The position numbers and the translations under genes are program-made. The notes beneath the pieces were generated by a model, which worked only from the letters and a program-made list of their open reading frames with translations, did no database searches and was not told where the DNA came from. 64,000 bases of DNA from Clavulina sp. PMI_390 (taxonomy: Eukaryota; Basidiomycota; Agaricomycetes; Cantharellales; Hydnaceae), in contig WIDE01000016.1 of NCBI GenBank assembly GCA_015039315.1, positions 286,716 to 350,715 of the forward strand, given 5' to 3'. Below are positions 32,723 through 44,054 of this stretch, piece by piece (the stretch's first letter is position 1; each line of letters starts with the position of its first letter).

Positions 32723-34197
32723 ATGTCTTTCGACGGTGCATCCGCTCTTATCCAACATTCCACTAGCAACATCTACGGCTACATTCCAACAACTTGGATT
32801 TGTGCTCTGTTCATCGCCCTATATGCCATCTCAACACGTTGAGTTACCCTCTTTGAACCTCTGACTCAACAGTTACGTCTGACACGTATCGGTTTCAGTG
32901 GCCCACATCGGCGAGGCTGTCAGGACGAAAACATGGTTCATGTTGTGCACCGTAGTGCTATGTGGAATCTCTGAGCTCATTGGGTAAGCCCTTCAGTATT
33001 GTGTTGATTGCAATTACATTGTCTTACCCTCGATTTTGAGCTGGTTTGCGCGTCTATGGTCCTCCAAGAACATATTGGCTTTGACTCCTTTCCTCATGCA
33101 GATTAGGTTCGTCTATCCATGTGATTGTGCCTGTGGATATATCGCGTTCTCATCCCTTATTGGCTCTAGCACGACTATCTTCGCGCCTACCTTCACTGCT
33201 GCGGCCAACTTTATCATCTTGGGATCGATCATCAAGCGTGTTGGACCCCAATACAGCCGCCTACAAGCTTATTCCTGTACGTTTCCTCCCGAGCTGACGC
33301 TGTACTACCTTCCACTGTGCTGATATGGACTTACCCTTAATTTTCTCTCAGTCGGCTTCATATTTATCAGCATTGATGTAGTCGCCCTTGTCGTGCAGGC
33401 CGTTGGAGGTGGCATCGCATCCTCTGCGCCATCTTTGGCTGCTAATGGCCGCCCCGTAACTGCCCCTCCTCCCGTTAGCTCCCAGTCCGTGCATGGAGGA
33501 CACATCATGCTCGGCGGCATCGTTGTCCAGCTCGTGGAAATCGTCGTATCGCTCGCACTCTCCGCTGAATTCTTCTACAACTACTATACGCGGCGGGTCA
33601 TAAGGGACCTGCCCACGGTCGATCCGACGCTCACGACGGAGAAGGGTGTTGCGACTCCCCCTGTCGCAGCGAGGAATGGAAAGAAGGGCATATTTGGGCG
33701 GATGAAGAGGGCGGGGAGCGAGACCGCTAGTGAACAAACCGTTGCTGCTGATGTTGAGAAGAAAAGCTGGAAGGTCGATTTGGCCATTGAGCATCGCATG
33801 TCGTCCAAGTTGGTCATTATGAGCTGGGCACTCGCGTTTAGCTCTCTGTGTTTGCTGATTCGGTCGATTTATCGAACCATTGAGGTTAGTACTCGTCTTA
33901 CCCTCGTGCAATCATTCTCAAACCGTTTTATGGATGCTTGAGCTCACTCGTTCATTCGGACTCATAGCTTTCGAATGGATGGAACGGTCGGATTATCCAG
34001 ACACAAGTCTACTTCAGTAAGTGATCGTGTCTCTGTGCTCTTTATTGTGCACTCTCTAACATGCGATCATCTATTTCCTTTATGATTTTACTAACTTTTG
34101 TGAAGATGTCCTCGATGGTGCAATGGTGGTCCTTTCCATGTACACACTCAACTTCTTCCACCCGGGCTTCCTTCTCTACGAGGATGATACAGCCTAA
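32723..34197 (+). CDS. RTA1-family membrane protein, copy 7 (subfamily II)
   Basis: Tandem sister of copy 6. I could follow every junction in frame: MSFDGASALIQHSTSNIYG, ISTL/AHIGEAVRTKTWFML, ELIG/WFARLWSSKNILAL, MQI/STTIFAPTFTAAANF, QAYS/FGFIFISIDVVALVV, a Pro-rich segment (RPVTAPPPVSSQ), HIMLGGIVVQLVEIVVSLAL, a longer basic loop than in copy 6 (NGKKGIFGRMKRAGSE), KSWKVDLAIEHRMSSK, RTIE/LSNGWNGRIIQTQVYF, and a last exon ending FHPGFLLYEDDTA-stop. The acidic C-terminal tail is shared with copy 6 and absent from subfamily I. The extra 25-30 residues in the third loop are the main difference from copy 6. Confidence 0.9.
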
Positions 34198-35611
34198 GCT
34201 ACACTCACACAGAGACTCGCATTCTTGTATCGCTCTTACTAATTACCCCTACTCACTTTTGCGCTCACATGTCAATGTACTCTGGTTCACATGTATACAT
34301 ACACGTTATAGATTTTATTCCCTTGCGAACATGTCTAGGAATACTTTTGTATCAGAGGGCAAAAGGCGCTTGTTTACGACTCAACGTTCAAGGCAGAGAA
34401 ATACAACCCATCTCCTCTAGTGAACACATGATTGCGTTCCAGTATGATGACCCTCTCGCCATCAAGCCATGAGATGTGGTTCACGCTGTAAGCACGCTGA
34501 CCACAGTCACACCCTCAGGGCAAAGTGGCCGCTCCATAGTCGCATGATGCTTTGAAGACGAAAATTCGAGAGATATTATGTGCTTATCTGCAGGAGATAT
34601 GCCAGGGAGGCAAGTGTCCTCAGAAGGCAGGCGAAGGGGCAAATTCCATAGAGCGTGAGATGTAACGCATCCAATCTAGGGGATATACCAAGTCACGAAT
34701 CGTCAGGTCGGGGTACAGTACTCTACCAGTTTCTTTTCATCATCGTTCTCAGCAATAGGGGATGTTGCCGATCAATTGTGTGCTTGAGACAAATTCAGTG
34801 CTTTTTGCGCTCAAGTATACGATCGATTTTACGGCTAAGCAGGAAGAGGTGCTCGGAAGAGGCTATGTCCGAGGGCGTAAGCACTCAGATTTGAAAGGTC
34901 CTTCCTTCAATTCAGTGTACATGGACGAAACCAAGTGGTTGATTCTCACACTAATGATGAGGTGGCCAATGAAGACAAAGAAATGGTGCCGAGTACAAAG
35001 ATTTTCTATTAGGTCCTTTCGAGGGGATCACCACGTGGGTGCCTGGATCAGATCTTATCAATGATGCTAATACGAGGGGAAATGAATCCATCAACATTGC
35101 GTGCAGTATGTTCGCCGACAGCGGCTAAACGAGAGCAAACAAGCCAACCAACTGCTTCCGCGTATCCTGTTTCTCCCCGACCACCGCGGTCGGTGCTTGG
35201 ATGCCGCTACGCCCGTGCGCAGATGTTGCACAGAGCGACGGCGCAGAATTTCATGCTGTGTCCATATGCTCGCACCGTCGCGCTCTTAGCACCCGGGCTC
35301 CTAATTTTTGTATGGCTTGGTTTCACTCAAATTGAGTCACTCTCGCGCCGATCAATCGAAGCCCGTTCACCATAGCGACAAGGTCTCTGAGCCTATACGA
35401 TTCTCCTGGCTGGGATTCGAAAACCGATCCGAAATTGAGCCATTTGAATAGCTTGATTTTGGCGCTCGTCATGTATGTAGAAGAGAGACCAAACTGGAAA
35501 ATGCCCACCCGCCGCATTCTATCTGTCCCTTTCTGTCTCTCTTTCCACCATTTTTGTCGCTCTTTGTTTCTATTTTGCACCACACGCGCCACCCTCTAGG
35601 CTTCTGTTGAC
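34198..35611. other. Intergenic, end of RTA1 cluster
   Basis: About 1.4 kb with several overlapping short frames (34655-34894, 34762-35064, 35061-35375) and no recognisable product. A T-rich/C-rich stretch at 35520-35590 is the probable promoter of the next gene. Confidence 0.4.
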
Positions 35612-36939
35612 ATGAGAGGCTTCAGGTTATGGCTTCCTGCGCTGGTGTCGCTCGTTGCTCGCGTATCTGCTTTGGAGTTGATGTGGCCAAACTATCCAGA
35701 GTTTGGTACTGACCAGTCTGTACAGTTTTGGGGAGGCATTGTGCGTTCTCGATGTTCCTGGTCTCCTTGCTATGCTCACTGAATCCTCCATTTGACGACC
35801 GCTTGCAGACCCCGTACAAGCTTCAAGTGCTTAACGATGCGACTAGTGCTGTCTACTTCACCTATAATGGAAATGATAATGTAACATACTGGTGCATACT
35901 CCGATGGTCTCTTCACCGCCTTGCCATCCTGACCAGACTTTCCCCTAGGCATGTCAATGCTGACCCAGGCATCCTTGTACTCTTCAGGGTCACGGATGCT
36001 GGTGGTGGGTCATTAACGAGCAGTGGAGTTGTTATCACAGTTCGTCTTTCCCCTCTAACTGCGTCCTGCAAAGCCCTGACATCCACCTCGATGTGTTCAC
36101 CAGCCAAACCCCGCTATAGTAAGTCTTTATCCTAATGGTAACCCCAGATCCATATACATGCTAACTCCACCCATTAGTCTTCCGCATCCGTCCAAAGTGC
36201 ATCACAAGCTTCGGTGTCTCAACAGTCAGTGGCCAGCAGGGCCTCAGTATCACGAGCGTCCACCGCGAATCAACCAGCAAACACACCGACGACGACGACT
36301 AGTTCGACCACCTCCCCGACCTCAACATCGTCCTCAAGCACCACTACAACGAGCTCCCCTTCAGGGACTGTCGCGAATGGGACAGCTGGATCTCCCTCAA
36401 CAACGTCCTCCACAAGCACTTCTGTGTCATCGGTATGTCATACAGTGCGCTTGTTACACCCGATTGCTAGCTGAACCTTCTTTCGGCTATAGACATCAGG
36501 TCCTGCCTCGGATAATTCTCCAACACAAACTCCCGCCAAGCACTCCATGACAGGAGCTCTGGCAGGGGGCGTCGTTGGTGGTGTCGTGGTGATTGGCGCT
36601 ATTATTCTCCTCGTCCTGTACTGGTTAAGACGGCGCAGCAATAGGTCAGAGGGGTCCATGAACGTCCCAACCTCAGCCTACCTCTCCCCCGATGACAGGA
36701 TGAGGTATTTCGACAATAGGACGGAGACCGCAACCTTTATTACTGGGACAGGCGCCGCCTCCCTCTACACAGCAGCGAGATCAGCATCTTTCCCAGAGGA
36801 CCCCTCGCCAATGCAGCCCTCGTTCATGGGGTCAAACTATGCAACGCCTGCAATGGAGCCAATAAGCGAATTCGAGAGGCAGGAACGATACCCACCCGCT
36901 GCTGCTCATTTTTCGGGACTCCCAGAAGTTCACCAATAA
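35612..36939 (+). CDS. Single-pass membrane protein with mucin-like stalk, copy 1
   Basis: Five exons (35612-35740, 35809-35891, 35949-36039, 36178-36432, 36493-36939) join in frame to 334 residues. A signal peptide (MRGFRLWLPALVSLVARVSA) is followed by a small extracellular domain (LMWPNYPEFGTDQSVQFWGG, TPYKLQVLND, ADPGILVLFRVTDAGG), then a Ser/Thr-rich stalk likely to be O-glycosylated. One transmembrane helix follows (GVVGGVVVIGAIILLVLYW) with a stop-transfer RRRSNR. The cytosolic tail carries SAYLSPDDRMRYFDNRTET and ends ERYPPAAAHFSGLPEVHQ. This is the architecture of fungal Ser/Thr-rich surface or sensor-like proteins, but the family is not one I can name. A close paralog lies at 42211-43602 with identical lengths for exons 2 and 3. 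The intron-3 donor (gttcgt) is unusual and also shared. Confidence 0.85.
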
Positions 36940-37568
36940 CTTGCTATCGTAAAGTTCTCATTCTTTGTCTCAGCACTTTGCCAGATCTATGTATCATCAT
37001 GGACTACTGTCATTACCACGAACGCATAATTGGATCTCATCTTTCCAACCAAAAAATTAGGTCCTTAACCAAAAGCGGACAAAGGAGACCAGTTATTCGT
37101 TCGCTCTGCAGAGTGTGCTCACGAGAGATAGGAAGATCCGGGTAATTCGCTTGAGCACGATGACTGAATCAATGGTTGTGGGCGCCTGATTTGTAAAATG
37201 TGGCGAATATTCGCGCGCCCAGCCAAGATGTTCCCATGTGAGCTCAACTGCGGGCATGTCCATCCCGGTAAATCCTTTCTCGCTCAGGAACCTATGCAAA
37301 AAGGCTTGTGCCGAGCGTCAAGAGAACAATATGCTATTCAGGACTTTCATCAGATTTGTCCACATCTCACCATCAGTGCAAATGAAGAGTGATGAGAATT
37401 TGTTATAAAGGTACAGATGTGGCCAAGCGCCACTTGCGTTGCTTCAAGCCTGCTCTGATGCTGCGCATCTGTTAGGACGTATGTTGGTCAAGAAGATGAC
37501 TGCTGGTCAATGTGCCAAGAAAACTGCGAGAGACATCAACTTTCAGCTTCTCCAAACTGCTGTCGCCT
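36940..37568. other. Intergenic, convergent with F-box gene 1
   Basis: Lies between the 3' ends of the membrane-protein gene (+) and F-box gene 1 (-). No supported gene. Confidence 0.4.
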
Positions 37569-39302
37569 CTAGTGGGGTAGTATGCGCTCCTTCTCAAGCA
37601 CTACGAACTCCTGCACGTGAGAACGATACCAGCCTTCGTGTTCCCCAACAAGATCTTTAGTCAATATCAGTCTCTCGAGTCGGGTCTCCGTGTGCTCGAC
37701 TACAGCGGTACTATCATCAGTCATCGACGACATCTCATCATCCACTAGCGGATCTATGAGATTTTTGAGGACCTGAAAGGTTCGTGCAGCGAACTTGGAT
37801 CTGTTTGTTGCATTGGGACGCCGGTGCTTCTTGAACGTGTCGCTGACTAGTTCAAGCTGTAAAGTGCGCAAACGACGAATGATTTGGGCAAAATTCCCAG
37901 GTTTGAGCTCCATGATGCGGACGGTTTCCAGGAACCACCATGGATGGACTCCAAGCGAGAGAGACTCGAGGGTTGTGAATGCAGATAACTTTCAATGGTT
38001 GACATTAGTTGAGGCACTTAGACTGAAACGATTATGACTTACCAAGCTGCGAAGCATTGGACGCACTTCAGCTTCAAACGCGCCCCAATGATACGTAGTA
38101 AGGTCAAGGTGCGCAATTCGAGAAACGATCTTGCGACCCAAGGAGTCTGTCAAATTCCGAAATCGAGACCAGTCGTTATGATCAGTGTTGATGATGCTGA
38201 GGGATCGTAGGGCTGGAAACCAGGCGCGATTCTCGACAAGGTTCCCATCATGATGAGAGCATCCGATTCCTTGGACTATTTGTAGGCGAGCTAAACGTGG
38301 GGCTCGCAAACAGCTCAGCAATTGAGGTATCTCGTTGATTAAGACTCGTTGCAGCACCATCTCTTCAAGGCGGGGCATGGTGAGCTGAGAGGACTCTTCT
38401 TTGTCTAACGAAACCGCCTCGAATCGCATGATACGTGCTGAAGAGAACCGTTGGAGCTCGTCAATATCAACATCATACTCTAGCGAGAGCGAGTTGAGAG
38501 GCTCTGCCTCACTATCACGTGGCTGGGTAGCATCTCCAAAAACGAGGTGACTCGAAGGAGCCTCAAACACCACGTCCTTGATAAGAGACTCGTCGAGAAA
38601 GGCTGCAGGCGCAGTAGTGGGTGTTTCCGTCCAAACCTCGTTTGATTGTGACACGAAGGCGACTGACAAACGAAGGGGAGCAGAACGCTTTGCAAAAAGA
38701 GGCACCAGTCGAGCACTTTGAGGACTCTTGACGGCAATTGATTTCCAGAGTTTTTTGGTAGCTAGAGCGACAGAACGCCATAGCTGACACACATGGGATA
38801 GCTGGATTGCGAATCGCCAGCTGTCAGTGACGCTAGCCTGGGGTTCAAAAGGCGGAAAGTCCTCGAATAGTATGCCGAATATTGTACCGAGTACCTCGAA
38901 CGGAAGGCTTGAAGCTGGGGATAATCGTTGTGTGAGGTTTGCCAGTTTAGCGCGAAGCAAGGTACGAAGCGTTTGGAGCTGGTTTTCTAGCGAAGAAACG
39001 GATTCGACGGCTTTGGAGAGTTCTGAAGAAGCGTGTTTGATCTGGCGTGTTGCCACATAGCGTTCTTCTCCTCGACGGATGGAAGTCAATGGAAGAAGAT
39101 TGGGTGGAAGCCAATGAATGGCAGAAAGAGCAGTGATGGCTATTTCAACCTCCCTGACGCTTTCATTAAAATTTACCGAAGTCTTCGATTGCATCTTTTG
39201 TAGATCGGCCAAGATTTTAGTGCATTCAGCGTTGAAACTGGTGCATATACGAACCAATGTCTCGCGTGGTGTGTGTTCGCCGAGAATGATGTAAATAGAC
39301 AT
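37569..39302 (-). CDS. F-box-like protein 1
   Basis: Two exons (38043-39302 and 37569-37988) with a 53-bp intron, phase 0, give 559 residues. A coiled-coil stretch (SKAVESVSSLENQLQTLRTL) leads directly into an F-box-like motif (SPASSLPFEVLGTIFGILF, then QLSHVCQLWRSVALATKKLW), which normally binds Skp1 and brings substrates to an SCF ubiquitin ligase. The remaining sequence has leucine-rich repeat-like strands (PRLEEMVLQRV, APRLARLQIVQ, FPALRSLSIINT) that may recognise the target. The C-terminus ends with the conserved GEHEGWYRSHVQEFVVLEKE. Compared with F-box genes 2 and 3, this copy has TTG where they have the probable start ATG, and it runs open through the place of their first intron. Its start at 39302 is therefore uncertain; an alternative is MQSKTSVNF further in. 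Confidence 0.82.
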
Positions 39303-39461
39303 AAACGGAACCTATCCTCCTCTTGATGGGAAATGGTGATTTCCTTATCGACGAACATAAAAAAATGGTCTATTCTAGCGGTACTCCAAAGGGGCTCTGC
39401 TCTGCTTCGTTTGTTGATTTACTCAATGCTCGACTGATTCTTGTCGTAGGTGCCTCGCACT

Positions 39462-39486
39462 GCCTCAACGCTGGCAGCGTTGAGGC
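39462..39486. repeat. Perfect 12-bp inverted repeat with 1-nt loop
   Basis: GCCTCAACGCTG at 39462-39473 is followed by one G and its exact reverse complement at 39475-39486. It lies in the promoter-side region of F-box gene 1. As DNA it could be a symmetric protein-binding site; a 1-nt loop is too tight for a full RNA hairpin, though a slightly shorter stem would form. Confidence 0.6.
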
Positions 39487-39655
39487 GAAATGCTTCCACT
39501 TTTCCAATCACATTTGCCTATATTATCGTGGAAATTCTGATGGCTTCTATTAGCGGGAAAGGTGTGCTTGGACCCTCTGACTGGCCATTTTTGCTACGTA
39601 ATTTGTCCAAGAAAGTGACGGTTCGCAAGGGATCATGAAGATTTTGCCTTCAACA

Positions 39656-39681
39656 AGAAAAGAAAGAAAGAAAGAAAAAAA
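39656..39681. repeat. AAAG-type microsatellite
   Basis: Short (AGAA)n tract in the 39303-39716 intergenic space, just downstream of the 3' end of F-box gene 2. No gene is supported in this interval. Confidence 0.6.
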
Positions 39682-39716
39682 CATCAAACTTTGCTATCGT
39701 CCAGCATGAATTGATA

Positions 39717-41377
39717 TCAGTACGGGAGGGTGCGCTCCTCCTCAAGCACCGTGAACTCTCGTACACGAGAACGATACCAAGCCTCGTTTCCCCCAACAAG
39801 CGAACGCGTCAATGTCAAGCTCAGCAGCTCAGCGTCAGTGTTCATGCCTGTCGTCACCGCCGGACCTCCCACTTGCGCCCCGATGCGGCTCTCGAATACC
39901 CGCAAGGTTCGAGTCGAGAACTTGGACCTGTCGACTGTTTTGGGGCGCCGAAACCCTTTGAAGGTATCGCTCACTACTTCAAGCCGTATGGCGCGCAGGT
40001 GATGATAGGGAATAGCACTGCCGGGCTCGAGCTCAAGAAGAGGAATCGTTTCAAGAAACCGCCATGGGTGTATTCCGAGCGAGAAAGAACGTAATGAAGG
40101 ACACGCAGATAGCTGCAAGTGTTGACGTGAGTTGGTGCGACTAGGTTCAATTGGTTGCAACTCACCAAATTGTGGAGCAGAGGGCGAAATGCGGGTTCAC
40201 AGTCGTCCCAGTGGTACGTGGTAAGGTCTAGGTGAGTGATTCGAGAGGGTATGCTCTGGTCATGCAGGTCAGTTAGATGTTGGATTAGAGGCCAACTGCC
40301 ATGCTCCGTGTTGATGATGCTTAGCGACTGTAGAAGTGGGAAGCGAACGTTGAGGCTAAGTTCAAGGGTGTTCTCAAGGGCATTTTCAGCAGATGGATCC
40401 CCGTATCCTTGGATTATTTGCAAGTGCGTTAAGTTAGGCGCTCGTAGAGAACCTAGCAGCTCAGAAACCTCGTTGATTGGCGAATGATGCAGCACGATCT
40501 CCTCGAGCCTGGGCATGGAGAGCTGCGACATCTCTTCGCTGCACAGCGAACTGGATTTCAACCGTAAAATACGCGCCGAGGAGAAACGTTGGAGTTCTTC
40601 AATGTCCACGTCGTACTCGATAGCGAGCAAATTGAGAGGCTCAGCATCACTTGCTCGAGGTTGCGTAGAGTCACCGAAAACGGGGTGGCTCCATTGAGCT
40701 CCAAAAATCATATCTTGAATGAGAGAATCGTCAAGTGGAGCGACAGATTCAGAGGCATTTGTTGATGTCCAACGCTCATTTGGTCGTGGCATGAAAGCTA
40801 CCGATAAGCGGAGGGGACCGGAGCGCTGCGCAAAAATAGGGATCAATCTAGAGCGACGGAGACTCTTGACAGTGATTGATGTCCAAAGTTTCCTGGTAGC
40901 AATAGCTACTGTGCGCCATCGCTGACAGACATGTGATATATGGATGGAAAAAAGCCAGGCTTCACTGGCGCTGGCCTGGAAATACGGTTGAGCAGTCGAA
41001 TCAACCAAACATCCAAAAATTCCGCTAAGTAGTTCGTCAGGAAGGGCAGAAATTGGAGATAGGCTTTGCATAATTTTTGCTTTCTGAGCATCAAGGGACA
41101 CGCGAAGTTCTCGAAGCTGTGCCTCTAGTTCAGATACCGCGTCGACGGCTTTGGTGATCTCAGATGCAGTAGACCTGATGCGACGTCTTGCTAAGTAGCG
41201 TTCTGACGAGCTGTGCAACAGCAAAAGTGGTGTAGTATCGAGTGCCGGGCTATTGGCGGTGGATAGTGCTATTTCGACATTCTTGATACTTTGCGCAAAC
41301 TTCATCGAGGTCTATTTCCGATAGCCTGATCAGAATATCGCTGCATGAGAACTGAAACTAATGCATGTACCAACCAT
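39717..41377 (-). CDS. F-box-like protein 2
   Basis: Main exon 40166-41311 and last exon 39717-40112 are separated by a 53-bp intron at the same place as in F-box gene 1. The domain order is the same: coiled coil (AVDAVSELEAQLRELRVSL), F-box-like motif (SALPDELLSGIFGCLV, then ISHVCQRWRTVAIATRKLW), LRR-like strands, and C-terminal GNEAWYRSRVREFTVLEEE. The frame can start at ATG 41305. However, TSMKF aligns with TSVNF of gene 1, so coding probably extends upstream. My preferred model is an ATG at 41375-41377 in a strong context (GCCACCATGG) followed at once by a 63-bp intron. The role is inferred from the family: Skp1 adaptor of an SCF ligase, target unknown. Confidence 0.82.
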
Positions 41378-42210
41378 GGTGGCGCCTGACATGTTTCCAC
41401 CGAGGAAGAGACAACTAGCACAAACAATCCTCTCTTCCACTCCGGATCGAATCTCAAGATTATTCCCATGCGCGGGCCGACAATGGCTGTCACAGATCAC
41501 TTAAGAGTGCCAGCGTACTCCGCGTGCGTTGCCACCTCTCACTACCTCTCTCGTTGCCCTCCCATGATTTTTGGGCTGTTTCCCTGTGGCTGGGAGGATT
41601 ATTATTGTGTGCGAGTCCAGAGTTCCATGGTAGAGTTTGCGCCCTGTTAAGACCGTTAATCGGGTGCGCTGCGAAGGAGCACGACTGACGGCGTCTATCA
41701 GTGGGAGGGCGCACCCCCAAACCTTGTGACAGGGTGTCTTTGACAGACAACAAAATACAAGGAAACAACCCGAGTTTGAGCATCTCCCTCCTACACTGGG
41801 TAGCTGTGCTTGCTTTTTCTGCCTGGTCCAAGCATATGAACACTTTCACGAATCCCCACCTTCGCCCTTTAGCATATTTTCTACCTTGTATTCTTGAGCA
41901 AGGCCTGCTGCACATTTAGCGCCCACTCGGAAGTTACATGACCAATATCTCGATTCATTCAGTTCCTTGAGGTACGTGAAAATCAACGAATCCGAGGCGC
42001 CTCTCTCTATGGCAACCGAGCCTCGCACCTGAAGTCGATTCAACATTTATGACGCCAACATACTGAATGTCCACAATGTGCCATGGGTATACTTGGAGCG
42101 TTCGAAGTAGCGCGCGCTTTTAGCAGGCCACTTCAGATCTATTTCTGCTTTTCCCTCTTTTTTCTATCCCCCTCTCGCTTTTCTCCGCGTACAATCCCAA
42201 TCCATCGCAC
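41378..42210. other. Divergent intergenic region
   Basis: Shared 5' region of F-box gene 2 (-) and membrane-protein gene 2 (+). CT-rich near 42140-42190 just before the ATG at 42211. No supported gene. Confidence 0.45.
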
Positions 42211-43602
42211 ATGGGCCAACAAGTCACTCTTCATACGAAGAGTTTTGCTCTATGGCTATTTCTCATCTTGTCGCCCATTACTCGCGTATCTGCTATAAGT
42301 ATCATGTGGCCGAACGTTCCAGAATATGGCACAGATGTCTCTGTCCAATTCTCGGGGGGAGTTGTGAGTTGCTCACAAGCCTCATGATTCTAAAGTTCCT
42401 GCCAAGCTCAATCATCCCCGCGCTCGCATCGCGTTCGACCATCCTTTGCAGGCTCCATATAAGCTACAAGTGCTGGACAATACATCAAATTACGTTTATT
42501 GGACTTGGACAGGAGACGAGATGATTACATTCTGGTGCATATTCCAACTTTCTTCTCGCAGTGGCTTCTAACGCACTGACGGGCACTTCCTTCCTAGGCA
42601 TGTCAATGCTGATCCAGGTATCTTCGTCGTCTTCAAGGTCACCAATTCAGCTGGTGCTACAATATCAAGCGCTTCAGTGGGCGTCTCAGTTCGTCCCCTT
42701 TCCCTGTGCCGAGCTTATAAGTCCTAAACTTCGTCCTCAAACCGCGGAATAGCCGAATCCTGGTCTGGTGGGCCATCCACCCTAGTTTTTACTCCGTGTT
42801 CTCAAGCACCACTAATATATTTCCCCCTCAGTCTTCCACGTCATTGCAAAGCATCGCATCACACTCGGTGGCGTCGCTCCAATCAATAGTCAGCCGAGCA
42901 TCGATATCTTCCGTGTCTACCGAGTCGCGAGCGTCTATCGCCGACCAAACAACGACAAGGACAACATCGAAGACCATAACTTCCTCCCCAACCACCTCGG
43001 CTGCTTCAGGTACCAGCACGATCAGCTCTCCCTCCGGGACTGTTGCCGATGGAACGGCTGGATCCCCATCTCTAACCTCCTCAACGACAAGCTCTGGGTT
43101 GCCAGTATGTTCTGCACAACTTGCTTCCATATTGCGGCGGCTAACGGCTCGCTGAACTTTCCTCCGCTCATAGACGACAACTCCCGCCTCCAACACTTCC
43201 CCATCACAAGGCCCCAGCAAGCACTCGAGGATAGCCGCGCTGGTTGGCGGCGTGGTTGGAGGTGTCGTAGTGGTGTGCATCATCCTTCTCGTTTTCCTCT
43301 GGTTCAGACGGCGCAAAGCAGGGGGAGCCATCAACCTCCCATCCTCAGCCTACCTCTCGCCTGATGACAGAAAACGATATTTCGACAACAGGACAGAGAC
43401 CACAACCTATGTGACTGGTACTTCTCTCTACACAGGAGCGAGATCCGCCTCCTTTCCAGAAGACAATCGGCCAATGAGATCCTCGTTCCTGGCCTCACAT
43501 TACCCGCTGAGCGCAGTAGAATCAGCGGAAGAACTCGAAAAGCCGGAACGATACCCTCCTGCCGCTGCCAATTTTACTGGGCTGCCCGAGGTTCAGCAAT
43601 AG
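42211..43602 (+). CDS. Single-pass membrane protein with mucin-like stalk, copy 2
   Basis: Five exons (42211-42363, 42452-42534, 42598-42688, 42832-43104, 43174-43602) join to 342 residues. It parallels copy 1 throughout: signal peptide (ending TRVSA), IMWPNVPEYGTDVSVQFSGG, APYKLQVLDN, HVNADPGIFVVFKVTNSAG, Ser/Thr stalk containing SSPSGTVADGTAGSPS, transmembrane helix (VVGGVVVVCIILLVFLWF), RRRK stop-transfer, SAYLSPDDRKRYFDNRTET, and C-terminus ERYPPAAANFTGLPEVQQ. Exons 2 and 3 are 83 and 91 bp in both genes, and the rare gttcgt donor is retained. The conserved extracellular domain and tail against a drifting stalk suggest function in both parts. Function is unknown; a cell-surface sensor or adhesion role is only inference. 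Confidence 0.85.
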
Positions 43603-44054
43603 CTTGTTGGACATCCTGGGTGTTCGTGGTTTTGTTTGGTGTCCACAATCTTACACATCCTCATGTAGTACCAAAGGATCTTGTTCCTCCTCACAGTTTA
43701 TAAATGCATGGCTTCTTGTACAAGGTCATAATTGGAAGAGGAATGAATATCTGGAACAAACAACTTACTCCGCAACATGCCTACCTGCCGAATCCATAGA
43801 TCAACGATTAAGAGCACAAACTGTCATCGCCGATGGAGATAAATCATAGTGCATGAAAATATGATATTGAAGACGTGACGCATTGTGTAAGCTATTTCGG
43901 TAGAGTTGATCTGGGACATGTTGCTCGTAAATACACATCTTGACCAAGAATTGGAGACTAAGAAAAGTCTCCGGGGATTTTTGCGTAGACTTGCATTTCG
44001 TAGGGAGAAGATTCTTAGAACGGTATTCTATTTGATAGACTCTTCACTATATCA
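43603..44054. other. Intergenic, convergent 3' ends
   Basis: Between membrane-protein gene 2 (+) and F-box gene 3 (-), repeating the arrangement at 36940-37568. No supported gene. Confidence 0.4.
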
